From Ilyomonas sp965199845 (GTDB lineage: Bacteria > Bacteroidota > Bacteroidia > Chitinophagales > Chitinophagaceae), in NCBI GenBank assembly GCA_965199845.1, contig CBDATZ010000029.1, forward strand, positions 1-64,000: 64,000 bases of DNA, read 5' to 3'. This document shows positions 56,846 through 63,801 of this stretch, piece by piece. The notes beneath the pieces are model-generated. The model had not been told where the DNA came from. It made no database searches and saw nothing but the letters and a program-made list of their open reading frames with translations. The translations under genes and the position numbers were made by a program. Numbering within the stretch: the first letter of the stretch is position 1; every line of letters begins with the position of its first letter.

Positions 56846-58003
56846 ATGTTGTCCATAATTCTGAAACCGCTATATCACCGCAAGCAGGAAAGCATTGGCA
56901 TTTATTGTACACTAAATGCGGTTCTGAATAACCTTATTAAAATAGTGCCCGATGTTAGGTGGAGCCGGACACACGGATGCTGGTACATTCCCTTAGACAG
57001 GAAACATTATATGCAGTTATTGCAATCTGTTGGCAATAAGGCTGCTGTAAATAATCAAAGCCTGGTGGTGTACTTACAGCAACGGAAAGCGGTGATTTTA
57101 CAAACGGATAAGCCGGTTAGTAAACCAACGGTAACTTTGATTACGACGTACCCTTTGCATCAACATAATTTAAAGGCTCTGACCGATTACAAAAACATGT
57201 TGCTGTTGAAAGCGTATAGTTCAAATACAATCCGCAATTATTGCAATGCGTTTCATCATTTGCTCAGGTTACTTCACCAAATACATGTGGCTGATTTAAC
57301 CAAAACCCAGATTATGTCTTACCTGCTTTGGCTCATTACAAAACAAGGATATAAAGAAATGCATGTGCATGTAACAATCAATGCCATCAAGTTTTATTTT
57401 GAAAAAGTGTTAGGCAGACAGGCAGAATTTTACGATATTCCCCGTCCTAAAAAGCCATTTAAACTACCAGAGATATTGGCTGGCGAAGAAGTATCTAATC
57501 TCATACAAAAAGTTGAAAACCTGAAACACAGAGCTATGTTGATGACCGGCTATTCGGCGGGTCTGCGGGTAAGTGAAATCGTAAGTCTTACAGTTAAAGA
57601 TATTGATAGTAAGAGAATGATGATTCACATACATGGCGCAAAAGGAAAGAAAGACCGGATGGTGCCTTTATCAAAAAAGCTGCTGCTTACGTTACGGGAA
57701 TATTTTCTGCAGTATAAACCGAAGTCCTATCTTTTTGAAGGACAATACGGTGGCGCTTACAGTACCAGAAGTGTTCAGTTAATACTGATTGCTGCCAAAA
57801 AGAAAGCCGGTATTACCAAAAAAGGCAGTGTGCATTCGCTCAGGCATAGTTATGCGACTCACCTTATGGAAAGCGGAACTGACATTCGTTTTATCCAGGA
57901 TTTACTGGGACATAACAGTATTAAAACAACGATGCGTTATACACATGTAAGCAAAAGAGAAATAGGCAAAATAGAAAGCCCTTTAGATAAACTGAATTTG
58001 TAA
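56846..58003 (+). CDS. Tyrosine recombinase, probable integrase of the cassette array
   Basis: 385-residue site-specific recombinase. A 90-residue N-terminal extra domain (VRWSRTHGCWYIPLDR is typical of many Bacteroidota integrases) precedes a core-binding SAM-like domain (about 110-200) and the catalytic domain with R241 (SAGLRVSEIV), a beta-hairpin Lys near 267-269 (GAKGKKDR), H330-x-x-R333 (VHSLRHSYATHL), H356 (LLGHNS) and Y365 (RYTHV). It is XerC/D-like and lacks the long insertion between the hairpin and HLRH motifs found in integron integrases. Its end ESPLDKLNL resembles IntI tails. It is co-directional with the cassette array starting 155 bases downstream, so it is the best candidate for the enzyme moving those cassettes (inferred). 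Confidence 0.9.
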   Translation: MLSIILKPLYHRKQESIGIYCTLNAVLNNLIKIVPDVRWSRTHGCWYIPLDRKHYMQLLQSVGNKAAVNNQSLVVYLQQRKAVILQTDKPVSKPTVTLITTYPLHQHNLKALTDYKNMLLLKAYSSNTIRNYCNAFHHLLRLLHQIHVADLTKTQIMSYLLWLITKQGYKEMHVHVTINAIKFYFEKVLGRQAEFYDIPRPKKPFKLPEILAGEEVSNLIQKVENLKHRAMLMTGYSAGLRVSEIVSLTVKDIDSKRMMIHIHGAKGKKDRMVPLSKKLLLTLREYFLQYKPKSYLFEGQYGGAYSTRSVQLILIAAKKKAGITKKGSVHSLRHSYATHLMESGTDIRFIQDLLGHNSIKTTMRYTHVSKREIGKIESPLDKLNL

Positions 58004-58082
58004 GAAGGTTTCGCTTTTCGGATATATTGGTTTGATATAGGAAATGTTGTGTAAGATTAATATACTCAAAAAACGAAATGGT

Positions 58083-58116
58083 TTTGTATTGATACTGAAT
58101 GAAAAACATATTTTTG
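58083..58116 (+). promoter_or_regulatory. Candidate cassette-array promoter
   Basis: TTTG at 58083-58086 and TATTTTTG at 58109-58116 match the Bacteroidota -33 TTTG and -7 TAnnTTTG elements with 22 bases between them. It lies between the integrase gene and the first cassette boundary (58158), pointing into the array, the position of the Pc promoter in integrons. Confidence 0.55.
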
Positions 58117-58130
58117 TCCTGCCTAAATAG

Positions 58131-58166
58131 CGAAACAAAAGTTTCGTATATTTAAGTGTTATGCGT
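58131..58166 (+). other. Candidate attachment site (attI-like) at the start of the array
   Basis: Dyad CGAAAC-AAAA-GTTTCG (58131-58146) followed by the first boundary GTTATGCGT at 58158-58166. The boundary has the G-TTRTGC form of an integron core site and nearly pairs (one mismatch) with ACGCACAAC at 58851-58859, after the first cassette gene. Confidence 0.5.
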
Positions 58167-58197
58167 CATTTTGTAGACCGACACCTAATAAACACCA

Positions 58198-58845
58198 ATG
58201 CTTAAAAAGTCGCTTAAATATTTTGCAATTGTGACAATCAACTTAATCTTGTTGACTTTTTTGCTTGCACTATGGACAGACCGACTGGAGCTGAAACTCA
58301 ACAGTTTTGTTAGACCGACGGAATTTGTAAAGATTATTGGGTTTTGTATTGCTTCATTAATTGCAATCAGAATACTCATTTCTTATATCGGGAGAAGAAA
58401 CTACGCAATAAGCAAAAGAACTAAAATTAAACTTGCTTCATTACTGACACTTTTAGTTTCGTCGTATTTATATGTTGATTACGTTTCAAAAACTACAATG
58501 AACATTGTTGTTGACAAGGATTTTAGACAAACCCTTTCGGACAAAATCAAGCCATCAAAAGGACTTGCTAACGGAACACAGGCTGAAGGGTTGACAATTA
58601 GAGAATACCAAGAGATTTCCAAGTATACGGGCTTCAAAATATTACCAATAGCAGCTTCTAACATTAACTACGTTTATCAGTATGACGGTTTTTTACCTGA
58701 TTACTCATTCAGTTTGACATATGATTTACCTGAACAATTGAACGTTGAAAGTCTTAATTACAAAAATGGTGACTTTTCCAAATATCAATCGTTTGAGATT
58801 ATTGACAATAAAAAGCGAGTGACGTACGAAGAAAGCGAGCAATAA
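58198..58845 (+). CDS. Cassette 1: small membrane protein of unknown function
   Basis: 215 residues with three probable membrane helices near the N-terminus (about 9-27, 42-62, 81-95) and a soluble C-terminal part (YQEISKYTGFKILPIAASNINYVYQYDGFLPDYSFSL). No family is recognised. It starts 40 bases after the array's first core and ends 5 bases before its own inverted end copy (58851), so it fills the cassette. The candidate array promoter lies directly upstream. Confidence 0.7.
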   Translation: MLKKSLKYFAIVTINLILLTFLLALWTDRLELKLNSFVRPTEFVKIIGFCIASLIAIRILISYIGRRNYAISKRTKIKLASLLTLLVSSYLYVDYVSKTTMNIVVDKDFRQTLSDKIKPSKGLANGTQAEGLTIREYQEISKYTGFKILPIAASNINYVYQYDGFLPDYSFSLTYDLPEQLNVESLNYKNGDFSKYQSFEIIDNKKRVTYEESEQ

Positions 58846-58850
58846 AACGA

Positions 58851-58877
58851 ACGCACAACATTGCATTGGCGTTAGCA
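58851..58877 (+). repeat. attC1-like site, unusually short
   Basis: ACGCACAAC (58851-58859), spacer ATT, then GCATTGGC and at once the next core GTTAGCA (58871). The left arm GCATTGGC is identical to that of attC7, but the matching right arm and loop are missing, so the site looks truncated or rebuilt. Confidence 0.5.
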
Positions 58878-58951
58878 GCCATTGCTGGACAGCCGAAATT
58901 GAATCAGCTTTTATCAGTTAAAATAACACAGACATTTAGTTTGACACAAAA

Positions 58952-59353
58952 ATGAACGAATTACTTTATACTGATTTAGAAGGGCAATATTTTATGTTGG
59001 ACTATTCGCCAAGTCATAGCGAAATGATTATTCGCAGAATTAATAAGACAGATCCTGACGATGTTTTCAATATTGACCTTTTTTTTAAAGCTGTCTATAA
59101 TATACAACTTGGGACAAAACTGACTGGAATAAAAGTTTATAAAGTTTCTAGACATGACGAAGCCATTTCAATTCCAAATCTTGTAAACAGAAAAGAAATT
59201 TATAAAATTGTCGACGGGGAAGGAAATGTTGGTTTCATTGATGCAAGTGTCTTCGTCGTTTTTCATAACAATTTGGACATTTTAACAACAAGTCTTGGTG
59301 ACTATACTTGGACAAAGGAAAATAAGGAAATGTTTTCGACTGTAATTCATTGA
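58952..59353 (+). CDS. Cassette 2: small soluble protein of unknown function
   Basis: 133 residues, acidic, without signal peptide or membrane helix (MNELLYTDLEGQYFMLDYSPSHSEMIIRRINKTD...). Alternating strands suggest a compact alpha/beta domain; no family is recognised. The unit begins at 58871 with GTTAGCAGCC, whose exact inverse GGCTGCTAAC follows the gene at 59366-59375. The 74 bases before ATG are the cassette's leader. Confidence 0.7.
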   Translation: MNELLYTDLEGQYFMLDYSPSHSEMIIRRINKTDPDDVFNIDLFFKAVYNIQLGTKLTGIKVYKVSRHDEAISIPNLVNRKEIYKIVDGEGNVGFIDASVFVVFHNNLDILTTSLGDYTWTKENKEMFSTVIH

Positions 59354-59365
59354 ACCCTGTTAAAC

Positions 59366-59564
59366 GGCTGCTAACAAGGGGTTTTCTGCTATGCTGGCTG
59401 AAGAATATATACTGATCGTCCTGTTCGCTTATCATCTTTAGTCCGGGCTGAACGAGTTAAGCCAAGCAACAGAATATAACATCAACTACATAACTTTACT
59501 CAGCAGCGGTTCGGGCTGACGAATCACAGAATATCAGCACAGCAGAAAGCCTTGGACGTTGCCT
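59366..59564 (+). repeat. attC2-like site
   Basis: GGCTGCTAAC (59366-59375), then left arm TTTTCTGCTATGCTG (59382-59396) pairing with right arm CAGCACAGCAGAAA (59535-59548) with two non-Watson-Crick positions, then the next core GTTGCC (59558). About 199 bases. The arms are the same family as in attC9. Confidence 0.75.
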
Positions 59565-59906
59565 GCCACTTTTAACTGTTTCATTTCAGAGCTGTTTGTT
59601 CTTTTGTTTCCAGTTGTTTTACTTAAGAAGTGCTAAGCATCAACGTTTGCTTGCAACGCTGTTTTGTATTGTGTTGCCGGCGCAGGCTCGTTGTGGTGAC
59701 ACAATAAAGCAGGCAGGCAACAAATGGCTTTACGCCAGCCCGGCTGACACTTGCCAGCCGCTACTTCCGTTCTCTTTCCATCTTTGGTTCGTGGCTCGAC
59801 GGAACGCGGCTGAACATTGGGTTTTGTTTGTTTCTTTTGTGCTACTTTCGGCTTCCGTTCCAAGCCGGCGGATTGCATCCGTCGTGCCGGGCGTAAAGCC
59901 CGGACG
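59559..59906 (+). other. Cassette 3: ORF-less cassette
   Basis: Unit bounded by GTTGCCTGCC (59558) and its inverse GGCAGGCAAC (59712-59721). Only about 145 bases lie between them and no convincing reading frame is present; a frame at 59596-59982 crosses the attC site and is rejected. It may carry an RNA, a promoter or nothing. Confidence 0.6.
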
Positions 59907-59912
59907 TTATGC
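59712..59912 (+). repeat. attC3-like site
   Basis: GGCAGGCAAC, then left arm GGCTTTACGCC (59726-59736) pairing with GGCGTAAAGCC near 59890-59900, then the next core GTTATGC (59906). About 200 bases; the loop contains GGCTGACAC and GGTTCGTGGCTCGACGG, blocks related to those in attC2 and attC8. Confidence 0.75.
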
Positions 59913-59920
59913 GCAATACA

Positions 59921-60520
59921 ATGAAACTTTTAATTTTTATAATCTCTATTTCAATATGGGCAACTTCATGTGGACAAACTAACAGAACATATCAGTTTAA
60001 AGAAATCGGGTGGACAATTACTTTGCCTTCTGACTTTACATTAGACGATTCTGTTACAAATGCTCAAAATATAGCAGGTGGAAGCAAAATACTAGAAGGT
60101 GCTGGTGGCAAGCCTGACATTTCCAAAATAGAAAACGTATTAAGTGCCACAAAAGGACAAGTGGGTAGTTTTACCGTAACAATTTCAAAATCAACAGTAA
60201 CAAATTTTCATTATTGGGACTCAATAGATAACAACGTAATAAAGATTTTTTATAAAGCAATGGTTAATCAAGCACCAACAGCAAAGTTTGACACGCTAAG
60301 AACAACCGACACAATTGATGGTTTAAGATTTAAAAATTTTCAAATGCACATTAAAGTAAATGAAAATAAAACAGTTCACAATTATTATATCACAAGACTT
60401 TATGACGGATATTCGATAGCTATTAATTATTATTATATTGATGACGCTACAGGAGAAGAAATAAAAAAAATGTTAACACAATCTAAGTTTGCAGTAACAT
60501 TAATTGGTACTTTAAAATAA
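59921..60520 (+). CDS. Cassette 4: putative lipoprotein of unknown function
   Basis: About 199 residues with a lipoprotein signal (MKLLIFIISISIWATSC, Cys17). The mature domain (YQFKEIGWTITLPSDFTLDD..., SFTVTISKSTVTNFHYWDSIDNNVIKIFYKAM, VHNYYITRLYDGYSIAINYYYID) resembles PsbP/MOG1-like beta folds seen in many Bacteroidota lipoproteins of unknown function. An ATG at 59909 lies inside the core site (GTTATGC) and the ATG at 59921 begins the signal peptide. The unit start GTTATGCGCA recurs as TGCGCATAAC at 60546. Confidence 0.7.
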   Translation: MKLLIFIISISIWATSCGQTNRTYQFKEIGWTITLPSDFTLDDSVTNAQNIAGGSKILEGAGGKPDISKIENVLSATKGQVGSFTVTISKSTVTNFHYWDSIDNNVIKIFYKAMVNQAPTAKFDTLRTTDTIDGLRFKNFQMHIKVNENKTVHNYYITRLYDGYSIAINYYYIDDATGEEIKKMLTQSKFAVTLIGTLK

Positions 60521-60545
60521 TTGCAAATGGTGAGTGACAAAAAAA

Positions 60546-60745
60546 TGCGCATAACAAAAGTATTTGTGCAAGCAGGGCTGACATTACGCACTTCGGCTTT
60601 AGTATCGCTATTTAGCTTCAATTCCGGCTGAAACAGCGCTGTTATACTTTTTATCATAACTTCAACTTTAGTTTTTCAATCGGCTTTTGTACTAGGCTGA
60701 CACGGCGCTGAATGCCCTGCCTGCATAAATACCGACCCGTAAGCG
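60546..60745 (+). repeat. attC4-like site
   Basis: TGCGCATAAC (60546-60555), left arm GTATTTGTGCAAGCAGGGC (60560-60578) and right arm GCCCTGCCTGCATAAATAC (60714-60732) that pair over 19 positions with two transitions, then the next core GTAAGCGC (60739; one T fewer than the usual GTTAAGC). About 200 bases. Confidence 0.78.
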
Positions 60746-61008
60746 CAACTTTTGATAGCAGCCAGTCTTTATTTTGTTTAATTCTTTCAGTTGGATTCTT
60801 CTAAGCCAGCGCTTTATTTTGCAAAACTCTTTTGTCTGGTGTAACTTATGTTGGCAACTTCACATTGCCAACATAAAGTCTGCGCTTAACAAGTGCTTGC
60901 CAAAATAGCGGCTGACTCAAATCAGTCAGCAACTGGTTTCTGTTGAGCTTTTGTATTAGATTTGAACGCAGGAATAAAAACGCCGCTACTTCGGCAAGCA
61001 GTGGACCG
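60740..61008 (+). other. Cassette 5: ORF-less cassette, tandem copy A (attC5 at 60881-61014)
   Basis: Unit of 269 bases starting (G)TAAGCGCAAC and carrying TGCGCTTAAC at 60881-60890. No ORF. A perfect 12-bp hairpin TTATGTTGGCAA/TTGCCAACATAA with a 7-base loop lies at 60846-60876. The attC arms TGCTTGCC-AAAA-TAGCGGC and GCCGCTA-CTTC-GGCAAGCA pair over 19 positions with two mismatches, with a second inner hairpin GCTGACT/AGTCAGC. Closely similar to the next unit except in the attC loop. Confidence 0.7.
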
Positions 61009-61277
61009 TTAAGCGCAACTTTTAATAACAGCCAGTCTTTATTTTGTTTAGTTCTTCAGTTGGATTCTTCCAAGCCAGCGATTTATTTTGCAAAACTCTT
61101 TTGCCTGGTGTAACTTATGTTGGCAACTTCACGTTGCCAACATAAAGCCTGCGCTTAACAAGTGCTTGCCAAAATAGCGGCTGACTCAAATCAGTCAGCA
61201 AATGGTTTCTATTGAACGATATAACTATATTTGAGCAGACGAATACTATTGCCGCTACTTCGGCAAGCAGTGGAACG
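61009..61277 (+). other. Cassette 6: ORF-less cassette, tandem copy B (attC6 at 61150-61283)
   Basis: Near-identical copy of cassette 5: starts GTTAAGCGCA (61008) and carries the inverse TGCGCTTAAC at 61150-61159. The same 12-bp hairpin is at 61115-61145; its loop differs from A to G at one base, which here adds a pair. The attC arms are identical to those of cassette 5 while the loop sequence has diverged. The next core is GTTGCC at 61277. Confidence 0.7.
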
Positions 61278-61292
61278 TTGCCTGCTATTTCT

Positions 61293-61967
61293 ATGGACAC
61301 TCTACAATTACGGAAAGAACAATTCCAAACTTGGTTTGACACAACTATTGAGAAACAATTCCAATTGCGACAGGAACTTGCTGGACAGATTATAGAAGGA
61401 ATATTTTATACTTCAAAGGTTGACGGATGGGATATTGAGGTAGAGAAGAGTGGTGCAGTCCATATCCCTCTTGGGTATTTGACACTTACGACAACTACTG
61501 GAAACATATACCTTGTTGACACTAATTACCAAACGTGGTATGGTGGAATTTTTGGAATACTTCTAAAGAAACTTACCGATAATAACACTCATAAGCCGAC
61601 TGTTTTTCCTTTGATAAACCAGTTTCGTGAAGACGAAAAATGGAACCGTATAAAGGGGGCAAAAATTAGACAAGTAGACTGGAATTGGAAACGTGAACCT
61701 GAATGCAAATTAGACGGGCAAAGTCTTTCAATTAAAGAGGTTCACAAGTTTTTACAGGAAGACAGTTTTGTTCCTGAAAGCCTTGTATTTCATTTTGACA
61801 ATGACAAAAGCGTGTTCTTTTTTGCACTGGAACCTAACGAACAAATAGACGATAAACAGACCTATACATTAATAAGTGGTGGAGAAGAAATCATTATCTT
61901 CTTTGACAAAGCAGATTTAAGGCGTTGGAACATAAATACACTAGGTTTCCAAATTCGACAGGACTAA
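61293..61967 (+). CDS. Cassette 7: soluble protein of unknown function
   Basis: About 224 residues without signal peptide (MDTLQLRKEQFQTWFDTTIEKQFQLRQELAG...). Strand-rich middle and C-terminal parts with many Trp residues (VDGWDIEVEKSGAVHIPLGYL, WNRIKGAKIRQVDWNWKREP); no family is recognised. An open frame reaches back to 61212 across the attC site, but the ATG at 61293 is the first inside the cassette (core GTTGCCTGCT at 61277). The inverse AGCAGGCAAC follows 4 bases after the stop. Confidence 0.7.
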   Translation: MDTLQLRKEQFQTWFDTTIEKQFQLRQELAGQIIEGIFYTSKVDGWDIEVEKSGAVHIPLGYLTLTTTTGNIYLVDTNYQTWYGGIFGILLKKLTDNNTHKPTVFPLINQFREDEKWNRIKGAKIRQVDWNWKREPECKLDGQSLSIKEVHKFLQEDSFVPESLVFHFDNDKSVFFFALEPNEQIDDKQTYTLISGGEEIIIFFDKADLRRWNINTLGFQIRQD

Positions 61968-61970
61968 AAC

Positions 61971-62065
61971 AGCAGGCAACACCGCATTGGCATTAGGCGG
62001 CGGACACTTTGCGGGAGGCTACGTTGCGTACCTTGCGGCCCAACGCCAATGCTTATTCGTTGCCT
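61971..62065 (+). repeat. attC7-like site
   Basis: AGCAGGCAAC (61971-61980), left arm GCATTGGCATTAGGC (61984-61998), right arm GCCCAACGCCAATGC (62038-62052) pairing with two transitions, then core GTTGCC at 62059. About 95 bases, the shortest complete site. Confidence 0.75.
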
Positions 62066-62083
62066 GCAATTTTTGACGACACA

Positions 62084-62875
62084 ATGAATACTAACAGCAA
62101 AGAATATCAAGAACATCAAATTTTTGAAGAACTCACACTGTATATTGAGTTTTACAAAAGCCTATCGTTTTCAATAATGGGTTTTGTATCAATAGGGACA
62201 AAGGCTTTTCTAAATATTGACACTTATATTTTCTCTTCAATCCAAGGGACAGTTGATTCCATAAAAACGCTACTTATAAATGGGAGAATAAATGATTCCT
62301 ATGCTTTACTTCGGAAATATTATGACTCGACAATTATAAACATTTATTCAAGCCTCTATTTGCAAGACAACTTTAGCTTAAACAACTTCATTGTAGAAAA
62401 AATAGACAATTGGTTACAAGGTAAAGAGCAACTTCCTGAATATCGAGTTATGAACGACTACGTTAGAAACTCAACTAAACTGAAAGAAATTAATGACTTA
62501 CTTTTTCAGGACAAGACAACATATAAGAAGTTAAGAAATCGTTGCAACGACCATACGCATTATAATTTCTATCATAATTTATTGCTCAATGACAACGAAG
62601 TTTATTTAAAGCATAGAATTACAACCCTAAATCAATTTTCAGCAGACTTGAGAAATATATTCATTTTGCATTGCTCGTATTTATTCTATCTCAACGAACA
62701 CTATATGACATCAAGCGATTATATGGACAGTTTTGAGTGTGGTTTAGAACCAGAAGAAGGCTCTCAATATTTTGTTGCACCATTTATTCAACATGCCTTT
62801 GACAAAACAATCAAAGCTTACAGACAAGACATTGCAAAACTAATTTTAGACAAGACTTGTATGCAGCTCGAATAA
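62084..62875 (+). CDS. Cassette 8: helical protein of unknown function
   Basis: About 263 residues, mainly helical, without signal peptide (MNTNSKEYQEHQIFEELTLYIEFYKSLSFSIMGFVSIG...). The stretch SYALLRKYYDSTIINIYSSLYL and the later KKLRNRCNDHTHYNFYHNLLL resemble DUF5677-type helical proteins in general pattern but no family is claimed. An upstream frame extension to 62009 crosses the attC site and is rejected. Its unit starts at 62059 (GTTGCCTGCA) and its inverse TGCAGGCAAC is at 62879-62888. Confidence 0.7.
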   Translation: MNTNSKEYQEHQIFEELTLYIEFYKSLSFSIMGFVSIGTKAFLNIDTYIFSSIQGTVDSIKTLLINGRINDSYALLRKYYDSTIINIYSSLYLQDNFSLNNFIVEKIDNWLQGKEQLPEYRVMNDYVRNSTKLKEINDLLFQDKTTYKKLRNRCNDHTHYNFYHNLLLNDNEVYLKHRITTLNQFSADLRNIFILHCSYLFYLNEHYMTSSDYMDSFECGLEPEEGSQYFVAPFIQHAFDKTIKAYRQDIAKLILDKTCMQLE

Positions 62876-62878
62876 AAC

Positions 62879-63078
62879 TGCAGGCAACATGGGGTTTTGT
62901 GCAAGCAGGGCTTGACGTTCAAACTTCGGCTGTTTGCATCGCTGTACTTTGGTTCGGGCTGGACGGAATTCTGTTGGGCTTTTAGTTGTTATCTTGTACT
63001 TTTATTTCTTTATTGGGCTTCAGTTCCGGGCTGGACAAACAACAATGCCCTGCCTGCACAAAGCCCTGTTCGTTGTGT
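62879..63078 (+). repeat. attC8-like site
   Basis: TGCAGGCAAC (62879-62888), left arm GGGTTTTGTGCAAGCAGGG (62892-62910) and right arm CCCTGCCTGCACAAAGCCC (63048-63066) pairing with two transitions, then the next core GTTGTGTGCC (63072). About 200 bases; arms are the family of attC4, and the loop holds TTCGGGCTGGACGGAA. Confidence 0.78.
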
Positions 63079-63086
63079 GCCATATT

Positions 63087-63644
63087 ATGCAGACATCTAA
63101 TAAAGATAGACAAGACAGAATAAAGTATTTAAGAAAGCAGGAAGACCGAAAGCGGCGACTTCCTGACTTGCTTAACTTTCTGACGACTATTGCCGGACAA
63201 AATATTGTAGAAACGGACGTTCTACTAATAGATAAAACTGATGAAATCTGGACAAGCATCCGAGGTAGTGAAATTATTCATACAGTGCATTTTAGTTTAT
63301 CGTTTCCTTATCGTGACAAAGCCAATTTGAGAACTGTTTTTAAAGCATTGCAAAGTTCATTGAAAGGACAAAAGCAATATTTCACAACACACAAGTATCA
63401 GGACACTTGTTTACTTTATATTGACACTTCGTTTTGTGTTGATACTTACGACAAAATCATTGAGTTTGACGGTGACACTTTTTATGTTTATGACAATGAC
63501 TTGAAAAACGGATTTTGGATAGACACAAACGAAGAACATTGGACGGACAAGCAAGAATACTTGTGGACTTATGAACTTAGAGTTTTTGGTTCAAAATGGA
63601 TTGACAAAGTATATTCTGCCTATAGACAAGTTCAGACAACTTAA
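63087..63644 (+). CDS. Cassette 9: soluble protein of unknown function
   Basis: About 185 residues without signal peptide (MQTSNKDRQDRIKYLRKQEDRKRRLPDLLNFLTT...). A basic helical N-terminus precedes a strand-rich domain (IWTSIRGSEIIHTVHFSLSFPYRDKANL, YDKIIEFDGDTFYVYDND) ending in a helix (KWIDKVYSAYRQVQ). No family is recognised. The open frame extends to 62934 across the attC site; the ATG at 63087 is the first in the unit. Unit start GTTGTGTGCC (63072) and its inverse GGCACACAAC (63658-63667) frame the gene. Confidence 0.7.
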   Translation: MQTSNKDRQDRIKYLRKQEDRKRRLPDLLNFLTTIAGQNIVETDVLLIDKTDEIWTSIRGSEIIHTVHFSLSFPYRDKANLRTVFKALQSSLKGQKQYFTTHKYQDTCLLYIDTSFCVDTYDKIIEFDGDTFYVYDNDLKNGFWIDTNEEHWTDKQEYLWTYELRVFGSKWIDKVYSAYRQVQTT

Positions 63645-63657
63645 TGACAAAAAATAC

Positions 63658-63793
63658 GGCACACAACAAAAGGTTTTCTGCTATGCTGGCTGACACTTCT
63701 CACTTCAACATTTGTAATTCTATTTATCTTTAGTAAGGCATTCGGCAGACGGAATGCTAATGCCAGCACAGCAGAAAGCCGGAGCCGTTAGCG
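63658..63793 (+). repeat. attC9-like site
   Basis: GGCACACAAC (63658-63667), left arm GGTTTTCTGCTATGCTGGC (63672-63690) and right arm GCCAGCACAGCAGAAAGCC (63762-63780) pairing over 19 positions with two wobble-type differences, then core GTTAGCGGCT (63787). About 136 bases. Confidence 0.78.
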
Positions 63794-63801
63794 GCTATAT
63801 T

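Noticed and set aside
59596..59982. 128-codon frame across 59596-59982 as a gene.
   Set aside because: It crosses the attC3 hairpin and the next cassette boundary, and its composition (Cys/Arg-rich, no family) is that of a chance frame.
61212..61292. Longer start for cassette 7 at 61212; likewise 62009 for cassette 8 and 62934 for cassette 9.
   Set aside because: These extensions read through the preceding attC hairpin and core site; the first ATG inside each cassette is the better start.
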